Shown here: positions 23,230-35,028 of the stretch, in pieces
Numbering within the stretch: position 1 is the stretch's first letter
Layout of the letters: each line of letters starts with the position of its first letter
NCBI RefSeq assembly: GCF_029784135.1
Contig: NC_073745.1
Location: 245,377,993 to 245,441,992, forward strand
Source of the DNA: Toxorhynchites rutilus septentrionalis
Taxonomy: Eukaryota; Arthropoda; Insecta; Diptera; Culicidae
Length of the DNA stretch: 64,000 nucleotides
Reading direction: 5' to 3'
Translations under genes and position numbers: made by a program
The notes under the pieces: generated by a model
Told to the model about the DNA's origin: nothing
Seen by the model: only the letters and a program-made list of their open reading frames with translations
The model's database searches: none

Positions 23230-23412
23230 TAATGCCAAATGTCTTAAAATTGCATGACACGTCGAGATTTACAGTTATCTAAAAAAAATTGTCAAAAATC
23301 GACTTTTCAGACGGAAAAATGACCGAGGGCAAAAAATTTTTTTTTACAAAAAAAATCAAGATAATAGTAAATCTCAACGTTTTATGCAATTATAAGACAT
23401 TTGGCATTGGAA
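23230..23412. repeat. Inverted repeat with A/T-rich loop
   Basis: ATGCCAAATGTCTTAAAATT at about 23231 pairs with AATTATAAGACATTTGGCAT ending at about 23409, and further inward GTCGAGATTTAC pairs with GTAAATCTCAAC. The arms are about 40 bp with a roughly 95-base loop. It is probably part of a decayed DNA element that also includes the similar GCAATTTGGCATCA at about 23677. Confidence 0.6.
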
Positions 23413-24014
23413 AGATGATTCCCGGTAATTCTTCGGTTTTCAAAAAAAAATTAAACTTTAACGTCTGCGAAGCTAGTGAATCAAGTCTAAAAGCTAATAT
23501 TTTGTATTGGGCTAATAAAGCTAAGATTTTGCATTGGGTATTTTATCGTGTAAATCAACATTTCGCGCGAAGTTCCATAAGAAAAATCGAGATTGACTAA
23601 ACCATACGTATTGCCTCGTATTCCGAAAAAAAATTCCAGTGTGTCGATTTTTGTCAAAAAAAAAGTACATTGTTTCATGCAATTTGGCATCAAAAAAACA
23701 ATTCAAAAACACAATTCTCATGTACACTAGACCCGACAAGCACAGATTTTCAAAAGACTCCACTTTACGCCACTCTCCCTTAAGTCCCTTAAGGTTGTGA
23801 ATATTTCTATGGGGTAACGTTTTGAAATTCGAGATGACCATTTTCATATGCGAGTGACCACTTTACCTCCATCAGATGACCACTCCAGATCAGAAAAATG
23901 TTCGATTTTTCACTTTTTTTCTGATGACGAGAAATGTACTATTTCTAGTTCAACATGTCAAATGTGCTTATCTCCTCTGATAGATTCTCTTCATCTACAT
24001 TCTAATTCATTAAT

Positions 24015-24292
24015 GACTAAGCAGTAACAGCATTTCCTGTTGTGGGGTATTGAAACGGTATGTGAACGCTGGAAATTGGCATATTCCTTAGAGTGACTAC
24101 TATGCTCCCACTTCCCCTATGACAGCACCAGTGGTTATGTGGACAACGTGATCGTGTGGGGAAAAGGTTATTCGCTAGGCTAGAAAGCAATGAAAAAAGG
24201 ACATCAATCAATGGAGGTTTTAGGATTAAACCCACAATCATTCGCTTGGTAAGCGGACGAGCAGCCATTTGGACTACGGCTGCTCCCATTAC
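24015..24292 (-). mobile_element. tRNA-derived SINE fragment (Thr/Gly-tRNA-like head)
   Basis: The minus strand starts GGGAGCAGCCGTAGTCCAAA, continues with an anticodon-arm-like CCGCTTACCAAGCGA and a B-box-like GGGTTTAATCC. It is related to the SINE heads at 28150-28252, 54140-54212 and 63385. The body differs or has decayed. Confidence 0.5.
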
Positions 24293-24709
24293 TGCTATCT
24301 TGCTATCTTTTTGATAAACTTCAACCCCTTCCCGTATTATTTAATACGTCACCCATCAAGTGATTTTACTACTCTGCTGAGCGTTCTAGCGCTCAATGTT
24401 TTGCAAGTACACCACGAGTGAGACTCGATGTTGTACGGGAAAGGGTTAAATTACAAAGTTAATTCGCCCTCAATATACCGCTAGCGATTAATGTAAAACT
24501 GTTGACTAGTGGCTCATCGACTTAAGAAAAAGGTTATGCCTCGTCACTACATTAGTTGCCCGTGAGTAGGAACACACAAAAGCGCAAAACAAATGTATGA
24601 GAGAATGGGAGTGGTTAAAATTCTTTTTAATCTAACTCTTTGTGGTCGTATGTCTGCTCCGCCATACCTGTTTTACCGTTCCGGTCTTTTGTCTGCTCTC
24701 AGCCACCAC

Positions 24710-25150
24710 AGCAAGGAACTATACCAATCTCATACTTAGTTCAATGATGTATCATTTTAGACTTTTTCTAAACGAATTTTGATGTCTAATGAATCAAACC
24801 GGTGCTCCTGTAAATAATAAATAACGGTACTCAGTATAAACAAAAGTTGTCACCCATGCTTGAGGATAGGCAATGGAAAACTCCATGTATGGTGTCACCG
24901 TGTAGATGCAAAGATCGTTGCTCTGTATTAAAATTATTTCTGTATCAAAACAGAAATATAAAACACTGAAAAGGCCAAACTAAATATTTTTGTGATACAT
25001 GCGAAATCCAGGACTGCATCTTGGGGACTGTTTCGAAAGATGTTTTCATATAAAAATTGTATGTCATAATCCTCATTCGTGTAATAACCCATTAAAACAT
25101 ATTGTTTAGTAAATACTTATTTTAAGTTTACAAAAAAATAAATGAATTTT
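24710..25150 (-). repeat. Dispersed repeat, copy 2 (inverse of 6640-7085)
   Basis: Blocks such as AAAAGTTGTCACCCATGCTT, GGAAAACTCCATGTA and TAAACAATATG match the reverse complement of 6640-7085 in the same order. Non-coding. Confidence 0.55.
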
Positions 25151-25687
25151 GTTTATCTTTCAAAATCATCACTACTCGTATAAAAATAATTCCGATACCC
25201 ATGTCTAAATTCAATGCGACCGCGAAGGGTTAAGCCATTTTTCGATAAGAGAATTGCAATGCATAGCATTTCAAACAAACCTCAAAGAATTTTCGATTCT
25301 ATTAGTGTACAAACCATCAACTGAACTGCCTATATTTGTACAGGTGACGTAAGAAATAAAATGAACAAAATCGACTTTTTGGTTGCTACGCATCTTATAC
25401 AACTTAACACGGTATGTTCAACATGCAAGCAAACATTTTTTTGTTCGTAAACATTTGAGCAATTTTGAAAAAAAAAACTTTTTCAAATAATCACAATTTG
25501 AACATACAGCATTCCATACAGCTTCCACCAAACATGCTCTTTTCATGATAGTGTCATATTATTTAGCGTTTTCTAATAGATGAATATAACTTCTTCTTGA
25601 ATAGCGTTAACGTTCCCTGTGGAACTTTTGCCGTCCCAACGTATGCATTAACTAGCGTCATTTTATTAATACTTAGCTGAGATTTCA

Positions 25688-25862
25688 TAAGCCAAATAAC
25701 ACGCCTTGAATGTATTCCGAGGGGCAAGCTCTAAAAATACGCGTGACCACAGTGCAAGTCGAAGGAAATTTCTTTGACGAAAAATCCCCCGGCCAGAACG
25801 GGAATCGAACCCGAACCCCCGGCATGATAATGTGAGACGCTAACCACTCGGCCACGGGAATA
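25688..25862 (-). mobile_element. tRNA-derived SINE with intact A and B boxes
   Basis: The minus strand begins TTCCCGTGGCCGAGTGGTTA (A box GTGGCCGAGTGG), then GCCGGGGGTTCGGGTTCGAT (B box GGTTCGATTCC), then a short body ending ...GGCGTGTTATTTGGC. The first 70 bases fold like a class II tRNA head, but the would-be tRNA does not close (TTCCCGTG against GTTCTGGCC). It is therefore a SINE rather than a tRNA gene. The family is widespread in mosquitoes as far as I recall. Confidence 0.72.
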
Positions 25863-26461
25863 TAAGAAACTATAAAAAACGCTACTGATATAATTATTAT
25901 TCTCTGTTCACATCACCTCGATGTACCTGGAGAAGGAATATTGTGTTTTATGTTGTTTCTACATTTGGAACTTCAAGGTGATTATGAAAATATTCAGATT
26001 AGTAAAGAAATCAAAAAAATATTATCGTGGCCTTTGAACCGGATTCAATTTTTACTTTTCGTGCCAAAACCTTCATAGACTCGCGACAAACCCAGATCTC
26101 CTCTTCCACACATTCCATGAATGTTCTGCCAAACTTACTTGTTTTTATCCGACAATTACTGAAACTATCGACGGAGACGTTTTGACTATTATCGGAAATG
26201 TAAATGTTAAAATTACAGAAGAAGCAACCTGGTGCTCACGTCAGACTATGCGAACGAATGTTCATGAAAGCGATTGATTGTCCGCAAAAATTGACATAAG
26301 CATTTTCCAAATGGAACAAATATGCTTTAATTCGTAAAATCTCCTAGCCCCTCTTTTTACCGATAATATTCATTAACTGGACAGATTATTCCATTGGAAA
26401 TGTGCATGGTCATGCTTTTAGGTCAAAAACCAACAAAAATGCGTTTTCCCAACACTAACGG

Positions 26462-26874
26462 TGTTGATTTTTTTTATCCCATCTGTTTATTTTATTATTA
26501 GGCTCATCTAGCAGTTCAGCTGTTACAGAGCCGAATTCATCGTGTACATTTTCCTCATGTTGTATATTACACAGTAGCCATTTAGGCGTAATAATTTTCC
26601 TATCTCATCGATACACATTTTTATCTATTACAACTTTAGCCGTTTAGGCGTTAGAGAATTCCTATTCTATCGATATGACGCATTTTTCGGCGTAAGAATA
26701 TTCCTATTGTTCGAATGTTCACAGTTGGACACAGCGGGACTGTTGATATGAGGCTTCCATTGTTGTGTTTATAAATAGCACCAATTACCGATGCTGCAGA
26801 TCGTTCGTATGTGGAGTGAGAGGCTGGGATCACCATCCCATGATGATTGATGCATGAGACGTAGTAGTTAGAAT
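26462..26874 (-). mobile_element. SINE, 3' part (split by the element at 26875-28145)
   Basis: The minus strand shows the same body and tail as the SINEs at 53831-54212 and 63385-63835 (GGCGTAAGAATATTCCTATT region, CAACAGTCCCGC, tail AATAATAAAATAAA...GGGATAAAA). Its tRNA head continues at 28146-28252 beyond the inserted element. Confidence 0.65.
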
Positions 26875-28145
26875 CTGAGAGAGAGGAGCCAGCTGAATGA
26901 CAGATAGTTTGTTTTCTTCTTATTCTTTTTATGCATTCTCATCAAGAAAATTCCAATCTGACAATTTCAATCAAGCAAGTTGTTGTCATTCATTTACGAG
27001 AAAAGTATTCAAACTTGACGTGAACCTTTGTTTGTGAGGACATTTGTGCGTTTTTATCCCCGATTTGATTTTTGACGTAGGACTGCGTCTAACAGAAATA
27101 TATGAGGGGTAAAAAATTTGAACACTGATCATGTAGGAAATAATAAAAGATGTACCAGGTAAGCCCACATCATGGCTGCCAGCAACATCGGCCCATTCAA
27201 ACAAGTTTTTTTTCACTTTGATAATTTCGATATAGTTGTCCTAACGAATTATTTCGATGATTTCTAAAACAATAAGAAAACAAATAAGAAGCAAACTGAT
27301 TTTTATGATTTGTTTGTCGGTGGAGTTCTTGTGTGAATTTATGGATGTTTTTGGCTCATTTGTGACTTTTTCCGATCGTTCGTTCAGTTTTCGCGAATTC
27401 TTTCATTCTTTCATTCTTTTACTGGTTCCAGGTTGACCTATTGCTGTAAGCTCAATGAATCGATTTTTGCAATGTGGGCGATGATTGTATATGATGCAAT
27501 TTGAATATGCAGCGTATGTGGAATATATTAAATAAGTGCTAATCTTCCAATGAAAAGAGTTAACATTGATTTCTCTCTGGTGCATTTTGAGGGGATTTTG
27601 TTTGTGTCCGATGGAAATAATAATAGGTTGACTAAAACGGATGCTGTGTCTGCATTTTTAACAGGTAGTGATCACGATTCGGATGAAAATGAGAATTATC
27701 CTACCAGTCTCTCGTCATATTTACCATGCTATACCTGCTTATATACAGATTTTTGTGATTTCAATAGCTTGCTTTCGAAACAATTTTTGAGCTATTGAAA
27801 CAAGTTTTTGGATCAATAAGTATCACACTTATAACGCGTAGACATTTTATATTTCGAATGAAGCGGTTATCATACCATTTCTTTCAATCGGCGAAGCGGT
27901 TTTATTGCTCAAAATCCTGTTTCTCCAATGTAACACTCTCGTTTTTGAAGCTTTGAACTTATATTTCAGTATACAAATGAAAGATGTAGTCCGACGTCAA
28001 AATTATTTTGACACAAAATGTCTTGCCAAAAAATTTCATGTTAAAATTTTCTACATATTTCAATACTTCCCCTTGGTTCATCGTGACTGGTTCGCGTTGA
28101 CATAAGGGTGATCACAACAAACGTGAGCTGGCTCCTCTCTCTCAG
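26875..28145. mobile_element. 1.27-kb TIR element with perfect 8-bp target duplication
   Basis: Ends are CTGAGAGAGAGGAGCCAGCT (26875-26894) and its exact inverse AGCTGGCTCCTCTCTCTCAG (28126-28145). GTTAGAAT stands on both sides, and the element splits a SINE, which confirms the insertion. An 8-bp duplication fits hAT (or P) superfamilies, although the terminal CTGAG is not the usual CAGNG. No transposase is seen. The 82-codon ORF at 27550-27798 (rich in Asp, Ser and Asn) has no recognised motif. A further repeat bounded by GACGTAG motifs (27070-28004) lies inside. Confidence 0.8.
27070..28004. repeat. Segment bounded by inverted TTTTGACGTAGGACT-type motifs inside the TIR element
   Basis: TTTTTGACGTAGGACTGCGT at about 27070 and the inverse AGATGTAGTCCGACGTCAAA at about 27985-28004. 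It matches the family that starts copies A and B. Either the family transposed into the 8-bp-duplication element, or the element is built from it. Confidence 0.5.
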
Positions 28146-28252
28146 GTTAGAATAACACACAAAGATGGTCAGTTTAGGGGCCTGAGTTATAAGCTCAGGA
28201 TTGTTCGCTTAGTAGCGGACACGCAACCAATTAGGCTACGAAAACCCCCGAC
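28146..28252 (-). mobile_element. SINE, 5' tRNA-like head (split from 26462-26874)
   Basis: The minus strand reads GGGGGTTTTCGTAGCCTAAT, TGGTTGCGTGTCCGCTACTA and a decayed B box (GAGCTTATAACTCAGG). It joins the SINE body at the duplicated octamer GTTAGAAT. Confidence 0.65.
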
Positions 28253-28316
28253 CCCCGGTGTAGTAAATTCTCACTATTAACTTACACTCGGCGGAATTTC
28301 GGATTCGAACATTAAA

Positions 28317-28756
28317 TCAAAACGTCGTGTGACCAACTGAGACCAATGCTTTATTGGCGTTTGGTGTTATGTCGTTTAAAAGTTCAGCTGACCTAACGAA
28401 TCGATCGAGGCCATCAGGTGCCCCGTCATATATGGGGACCATGGCCGAAGCCTCTTTATAATCAAAATTTGCCATAGTATCAGATTGAGCCGCTTCGAGA
28501 GTTGATTTAATTGACATATAGAATGTTCTAGCGTCGTCTAAGAGTTTGTTAAAATCGGGAGCTAAGTTTCCTTCCAGAAAGGCATATGCAAGAGATTTTA
28601 TTTCCTTGTAGAAGCTCTCCGCTTCTTTTAATTTTTGTGTTTGGGTGTTTTTCCTAAGTTTTAGTATAGCTTCCTGCTGTACTGACTTTTCTATTGCACT
28701 TAGCTTCGTAAGTTTTTCTTTAATTTTTGGGGCTATGACCTCTGGGTTTATTTATT
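28317..28756 (-). pseudogene. Truncated gag of the LTR element
   Basis: An open minus-strand reading frame shows an alpha-helical Lys/Glu-rich start (APKIKEKLTKLSAIEKSVQQ) and then MVPIYDGAPDGLDRFVRSAE, the IPxYDGxxxxLxxF motif of Ty3/gypsy Gag proteins. It breaks off into LTR sequence after NKALVS, so the capsid C terminus and nucleocapsid are missing. Confidence 0.6.
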
Positions 28757-28831
28757 CATTTGATTTACTTTATTTCTGTATACAGGAGAAAAGAGGGAGA
28801 GAAGAAAAAAAACATTCACTGTGTACAATTT

Positions 28832-29062
28832 TCATAAATTTTGCGTTGCGGCTATTGAGCGCGCAGCTTTAAGTGCTTCTTTTTCCGCACATAATCGGTA
28901 TAATTTATAGATTTTCAGTAAGGCAAGAATGCTCACAATAATTAGTATTATTATTAATAGTATTTCCTGCGATTCATGGAGCGTGTTATGTTGCTCCAAA
29001 TGGTTCTCTATGTTAACTTGAGGGTCACCACTATTCTGGGTTTTCTTTGAATTAAATAATCC
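28832..29062 (-). CDS. Small membrane-anchored ORF of the LTR element
   Basis: Starts at an internal MGLFNSKKTQNSGDPQVNIE (an upstream MCMEESE extension is possible from 29086). The N terminus MG is a potential myristoylation signal. A single strongly hydrophobic segment (ILLIIILIIVSILALL) follows at about residues 35-50, then a basic tail. Short MG...membrane ORFs ahead of gag occur in some insect Ty3/gypsy elements of the mdg3/micropia kind. The role is unknown; it may target Gag to membranes. Confidence 0.5.
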   Translation of the reverse strand, partial: GLFNSKKTQNSGDPQVNIENHLEQHNTLHESQEILLIIILIIVSILALLKIYKLYRLCAEKEALKAARSIAATQNL

Positions 29063-30244
29063 CATTTCTGACTCCTCCATACACATATAATTTTGAATTT
29101 AATCTAAGCTTGGTTAATTTTAAAAACGTAATACAATAAAAAAATATATATATATGTTGAAAATGAGAGTTTTGACTTATCCACTCTCGGTTTCCTGTTG
29201 TCCCTCAGTTGTTCTTCTGCTCATCTTCCGCTCCGATTCGCTAGTGGCCGTCAGCAGCCTGGGGTAATTGCATCTCGTTGGTGTTACACTCTCCGTTATA
29301 TTTCGTGGATTGGCCCACCTTGATCACGAACTTGGTTCAATTTTGTTCTTATCTCCGTTTGGGTTTAAGGCACGCATTTAAGTTTTATTCTCATTTACTA
29401 TGCACTATGCACAATGCACAAAAGACACGCACTATGGGTTTTAATTTGTCGTTAGGCTCGTATTCGCATTCTCGCCGAACTTTTTGGTTTGCTGCATTAT
29501 CACTTTTAGCTATTTGCTTAGTTCTCCACTGTTCAATGTTACTCTTTCACCTCACAGAGGGTCGCAACTCCAAATTTTGCGAATAGTCTTCTTTCAATCA
29601 CTTTATTAATTCATTGCGTTTAACAGTCCCGCTCATTGTCTTCACTTATGGTAATTCACTTCCTCGATACCGCGCGAACAAACACTCGGCAGGGTATCGA
29701 GCCGCTGCCACCGGTCGCCATGTAGTAAATTCTCACTTTTAACTTACACTCGGCGGAATTTCGGATTCGAACATTAAATCAAAACGTCGTGTGACCAGTC
29801 ATATGTACATTTTATTCAACACTGCCCCCTTGGCCTCTAAGTCTTAAATACTAGTTTACCTTTTAACATAAAGTATACACAAGTTAATTCTATACACGCC
29901 TCTAGGCGTGGCTCAAACAATAAGCAAAGAAAATTAAACAAGAGAGAGAGAGCATGCAATGATTTCCTGCTGGGTCATGTTTGGATTGCTTTTCCGCTTT
30001 GCTTACGCAAGGCGTTGGAAGTAATAAACAGACTTGTCGCTGAGTGACTAATGTTGTTAGTTATGTTTGGTGTCCGTGTTTTATTATTTTGGGACGGTGA
30101 GGTGTTAGGTTGCACTTGAGGGAATGTGGATTTATGATGTGGGTAAATAATTGTGTGGGAAAGTAAAACATGAACGAGGATAATAAGTTATCTCGTTACA
30201 CGGTGTTTTTGATGACGTTACCTAAAAAAAATAATACCGAACAA

Positions 30245-32290
30245 ATAATTACCGTTCTGAATCATATTTCGTACGCTTAAGGCATTTGATGCAGAAAACA
30301 GATCTAAACTTAATGCACAGGTATTATTTGGTTGATATTTTGAATAAATTAGTTCAATGTGCTTTTAAGGTTTCCACTTTGGTACCTATTTGAAAATTGT
30401 CTGCAACCATTGATGGCTTGTAAACTTGCAATAAAACTTTTACCACTTGTTTTCTTTTCATTTAACTTGAAATAACTTTCAACAGCCTCTTTTACGATAT
30501 CTTCAAGCATTGACCCTTTCCCCTATTTTCCCCCAAAATGCTTGTCGTTTATTGATGTTTCTTAATGTTGTAGCTTCATAGCATAGGGTAAGGGTTATAT
30601 TGCTTAAATGATAATTATATATTTGTATTCAAGCTATTTGTTGTTAAAAGAACTAACATAATTCAAGGTTACCTAAAGAGCTTGAATCTTGATTCTCAAT
30701 TTCAACATTCTTACATAGTTTCATTAATATTGTCATTTTTCTTTTGGGCCAATTTCGCTTTCTTGATTCGTGAATTTGCAGATTTTCTGCCATTTTCAAT
30801 GCTTCAAGCTTTTCTATCTGCTTCATCCGTTCTTCCTGCTTCCTTAACTCAGCTTATGTTTGGATTTTTTCTTTCCTTTTAAACTGAGTTTTCTGTTTTC
30901 CTTTCCTCAAGGTTTTGGCGCTTCGTCAATCAACTTCTTCGCAGGTGCTACTTCTGTATGGAAAATATCCCAGGACTCGCTTGTGGCCACTGCAGGTGTA
31001 ACATGATGCTTACTTTTACCCTGAGTTGATGAGTTGCCAGAATATACGTCAACATAGGGAGGGTTCAACGTTTCTTTTGTTAGAAGTTGCACGTTGTACA
31101 CTAATTATTCTGCTTCCTTCATATCTATCCGTTGGTCAAGATTTTTAAAAAATTGGTGCGTTATGTGAATCTACGCTTTGCATCCATAATAAGCCTGAAA
31201 GCTCACATTGTGGTATCACCAATTTCAACTGTCCGGAATATGAATCGTAGGGAAAAAGTTCGATTCAAATTTCGGACACTTTATTTTGTAATTTTTTTTA
31301 AGAAATTTACATTATAGTTGATTATGTTTTATTGTCAACTGCGAAACAAATGCCAAACAACCACAGTAAACTGTTGAAGGCGATGAGAACTGATGAAACA
31401 CGAGAGAAATTTGAATTTTGATGAACGGTTAAATTCTACATGCTCACGCTAAGCGAACGTCAATCACAAAAGATAATCAGTGGTGTTGTTAGATTTTTGC
31501 CGATAATGTTATAATTCAAATGTAGTGCTTATATAAAATGCTAGGGGTTACTCTAGAGAATCAATTGTGACATTAATTTTATAGTTTTTATAATTTAATA
31601 CCGTTCTGAATCATATTTCGGACACTTTGCTCTAATATCTTGAAATGCATAATTCACTGATGATATAACTATGAAATTAATATCACAACTTCTTCTTTAG
31701 AGTAATCCCCTGGTTTCACTTTCATTTCAAATGAGAACTACATTTGAATTATTACATAATCGTCAAAAATCTGACAACACTGCTCATTATCGTTTGTGTT
31801 TGACATTTGCTTAGCGTGAGCACGTAGAATTTACCCGTTCATAAATATTTAAATTTCTCCCGTGTTTCATCAGTTCTCATCATCGTTAACAGTTTACTGT
31901 GATTGCTTGGTAAGTGTTTCGCAGTTGATTCTAAAATATAATCAAGTGTAATGTAATTTTCGTCGAAAAAATAACAAAATAAAGTGTCCGAAATTTGAAT
32001 TCAATCTGTCCGAAATTTGATTTAGTGTCCGAAGTTTGATTCTTATTCGCTTCGTTTAAAAAGCATTTTATTCGTTGATTTTTTTATGTTTTCAATCAAA
32101 CAGGTACCAAAGTAGAAAGTTTACAAGCATATTGAACTAATTTATTGAAATTATCAACCAAATAATACCTGTGCATAAAGCTTAGATCTGTTTTCTGCAT
32201 CATATGCCTTAAAGTCCGAAATATGATTCAGAACGGTATTTCAAGATATTATTACAAAGTGTCCGAAATATGATTCAGAACGGTAGTTTT
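30245..32290. mobile_element. Large inverted-repeat region with pogo-like TIRs and transposase remnant
   Basis: CCGTTCTGAATCATATTTCG occurs at about 30253 and 31605 and inverted twice at 32215-32285. Left segments 30250-30400 and 31240-31590 are mirrored at 32085-32290 and 31620-32045, so most of the region folds back on a centre near 31600. The unpaired part 30400-31230 holds a minus-strand coding remnant. Many substitutions between arms show age. It is best read as two head-to-head, partly deleted copies of one DNA transposon. Confidence 0.65.
30680..31110 (-). pseudogene. Remnant of a pogo/DDE-type transposase C terminus
   Basis: The minus strand reads VQLLTKETLNPPYVDVYSGN, later ESWDIFHTEVAPAKKLIDEA, then frame changes into a Lys/Glu-rich stretch with Arg/Lys pairs (RKQEERMKQIEKLEALKMAE). 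Such a charged tail after a proline-containing segment is common at the C terminus of pogo/Tigger transposases. The catalytic core is not present. Low certainty on the family. Confidence 0.4.
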
Positions 32291-32639
32291 CAAGTTCAAT
32301 TAACTCTCCTGTACTCGCGCGCAAAATCATAACTCGTATACTCGCGCACGGTGTTAGACCGAAAGTTGAACTTCTCTGTAATATTGCTATTGTGTAGTCT
32401 ATTTTTAAGGATTTATTGGTGTTGTTTTTAAAAAAGAGGGTATAATTGAATGAAAAAACGTGTTTTCTTCATCTTCATTCAGTTTTAATAGTCATCTAAT
32501 TCAGCCTCTTCAAAACAGAGCAATTTTTGACACCCCAACACAAATAACGAAATTCGACTTCTTTTCTGTTATTAATTGAAAATAAGCAACTGAATATTAT
32601 TCATGAAAGTATAACGAGCTATGAAATAACATAAAAAAG

Positions 32640-33330
32640 TATTATTCGATTGTGGTTCCATAGCACAATGGTCCAGGAAGTGCATTTGAGTGGAAATTAG
32701 CATGTAGAGTTCCACAGTTATTCTCTAGACGAAAGCTGTCTTCAACAAAATTGTTACATATGATAGAACGCTCATTTTCGTGTTGTGAAAAATAGAGTGA
32801 CCAAATTTATCGATGGAATAAAAAAGATAACTTTCTTAGTTTTATAGATAGAGGCAAACAAAACTCGACATTGTTGTAGCCCAAGTTATTGTAAGTAACT
32901 TTATAGGACAATTTTTTTATCTTTTCAAATAACTGATGTAGCGCTTTTTCTAAATTGCGGTTTTTTCTCTAACTTTTATATTTGAAACTTTACATGCAAA
33001 CTGTCTCCAGAGAAGACTTCAAGAGCTTACTAAGACAAACATTTCGCGATGCAGATTATGTCAATATCTCAACTCTACTCAAAGTTCTTGATATTTCTTC
33101 CCAAAAAATTCGTTTGTTTGTTGTTCTTTCTGAAGTAAACATAAAAAATGTGGCATTTGAAAGACCATATTTGACTCTACGTAATGTGACATTTCCAAAA
33201 CTATGTAATATTTGAGTAAATTAAATTTGAAATCATGAGTTTCTAGGAAAAAAACATCGATAACTTTGAATAGGATTAAGATTGACAAGTTCTGCATCGC
33301 TAAATGTTTGTCTTGATAAGCTCTGAAAGT
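32640..33330 (+). repeat. Dispersed repeat, copy 1 (second copy 53350-54340)
   Basis: Shares long blocks with 53370-53830 and 54213-54340: ACTTTACATGCAAACTGTCT, GCATTTGAAAGACCATATTT, GAAATCATGAGTTTCTAGGA and CTTGATAAGCTCTGAAAGT. Related tails recur at 33480-33540 and 55640-55740. Non-coding; probably an old non-autonomous element. Confidence 0.6.
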
Positions 33331-35028
33331 TGTCCCAAGACCATAACGCAACTTAGGTGTCGTGCACGAATCACGTAACGCTAAAAATCCGGATTTTCGA
33401 CTCCCTCTCAACGTAACGCAATTTCCTATCTCTAATACACAGTAAGTTATATTTCAAATCCTACATCAAAATTGTCTTCGAACGACTTTCAGAGTTTTTC
33501 AAGGTTAACATTTTGCGATGCAGAACTTATCAATATCTTAATCCTATACAACTCGTTAACTCAGGTTAACGTAGGATACCTTGCGGGTATATCACAGATA
33601 TAGCCCATTCCAAGATTTTTCGTTTTGGGTGAGAAGCTGCAGATTTGAATAATGATATCCTTTATCAACTGGAAGGCCAGGGTTTAGTTTTCATGAAGTC
33701 CCATTCGCAGGCTATCGACCGCACCAGGAGTTCAGGTTTTGTTAAGGAAACAAAACAAAAAAAAACATATCCATAGGGTTTGTGGACAGCTCTTTGGGCT
33801 TATGAAGACAACATGATTTTGCTAAGAATCTGCGGTGTGTGACATTTTTGGAACTGTTCAATCTATTTACTCGTTTTTCGAAGTTCAACTAAACGCTGAG
33901 AAATTTTTCTGAGCCACAGCCATACCAAAATTGCGTAGTCATTTGAATGCCACTGAAATTAATTCTAACCGAAAAATGACAACTGTATTAATGTGCTAAT
34001 TATAGATATGATAATCATGTGACATGTACACAATTTTTCGGATGCTGTCCAAACATCCGAAAGACGCGCGCTCGGTAAAAACTCCGTTCCGCGACCTTCA
34101 TCGTAAACAAACGAGAACACACTTAGCGCGAACAACGTCCATAAAAAAGAGAACAAAACACACAGGGGTTTGTCTCTCACTAGCACGTGGTGTATTCGAT
34201 TTTTGTATAAATACGTGTTATGTCAAGCTCCATTTCTTCGAAATTAACTCGATTCGATTCGATTTCAGATCGATGGAAATTTTGACGAATTTGGATGATT
34301 TAATGTTTATACATCTTCCCTGCCTCTTTTGAATGGTCTCTCAAAATCGTTTTCTAACATTGTTGTTGTTACTCCTAGTACCGACTCTCTCCGAACGAAA
34401 AGTCCACTGTCGGTCCAATGAGAAAGGCGTACAAAAGCCGTATTTATTAACGGAAATAGATTACCATACATGGCATCAACGGATCCATCTGTAAAAAACT
34501 ATTAAGTTTATTTTGAGACAGTAGCTGCATATGTTTCCCAAAGCATGACAAACTGTCTTACGTACAATATAGAGTTGTTATGCACAGATCGCAGAAACTA
34601 TTGCAGAGAACGTAGGTAGTTTAAATGAAACGAGAAGTATTTAACTATAAATTACAAAACAGCACCTACAGGATTTAATAAATATGTCAAACATTAAACT
34701 GCATAAACTCGTATCGCCAAGTCTAGCAACACACAGATGGGTATGTATTATTCTTACATTCAGCAGGAAAAAAATATACAGCTCCACAGTGTGCACCAGT
34801 ACAGAACATGCCACTGTCACCCGCTTCCAGTGGGTCTCGCACGGTCACCTGTATGATGCAATCGACACAAGGTTGTCTACATTTCTCATGTTAGATAAGT
34901 TAAGTTCGAAACGTGATATACCTTTTCCCCTCGTAATAGGCTTAATATGGATCCTTCCACGCGGTTTCATAATTGTGCATTTGAAAATGTGATCATTATT
35001 TCTTATTGTTTTTTTCCTTATTCCACAG
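33331..35028. other. End of intron 1, no gene seen
   Basis: 33540-33620 has a fragment of the ATAT(A/C)ACAGATATAGCCCA repeat also seen near 20900. 33990-34025 shares GTGCTAATTATAGATATGAT with the SINE tail at 63738. Beyond 34100 no repeat is recognised before the acceptor at 35028. Confidence 0.45.

Larger units (their letters stand above)
28259..30200 (-). mobile_element. Internally deleted LTR retrotransposon (Ty3/gypsy-like), minus orientation
   Basis: The right (5' in element sense) LTR is 29721-30200 (480 bp, starts TGTAACGAG, ends TTTACTACA). The left LTR survives only as its last about 75 bp (28259-28333), which match 29721-29795 with about one mismatch. TGGCGACCGG right after the LTR (29711-29720) matches a tRNA-Arg-type primer binding site over its first bases. 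Internal sequence holds a small membrane-protein ORF and a truncated gag. The rest of gag, all of pol and most of the 3' LTR are gone. Family inferred from the small ORF plus gag layout. Confidence 0.72.
13906..35028 (+). other. Intron 1 of the cuticular gene (21.1 kb, transposon-filled)
   Basis: Donor GTGAGT at 13906, acceptor with polypyrimidine tract (TTTTTTTCCTTATTCCACAG) ending at 35028. It contains the Tc1/foldback composite, several MITEs, five or more SINE pieces, an LTR element and a pogo-like palindrome described separately. No host exon was recognised inside. Segments 14290-15300, 19640-20010 and 34000-35028 show no repeat I can name. The first 400 bases and the last kilobase are free of obvious transposons. 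Confidence 0.8.

Noticed and set aside
25790..25862. Possible tRNA gene on the minus strand
   Set aside because: A and B boxes are present, but the acceptor stem does not pair and a SINE body follows.
34684..34992. 102-codon ORF just before exon 2
   Set aside because: No motif and ends before the acceptor; lies in intron sequence.
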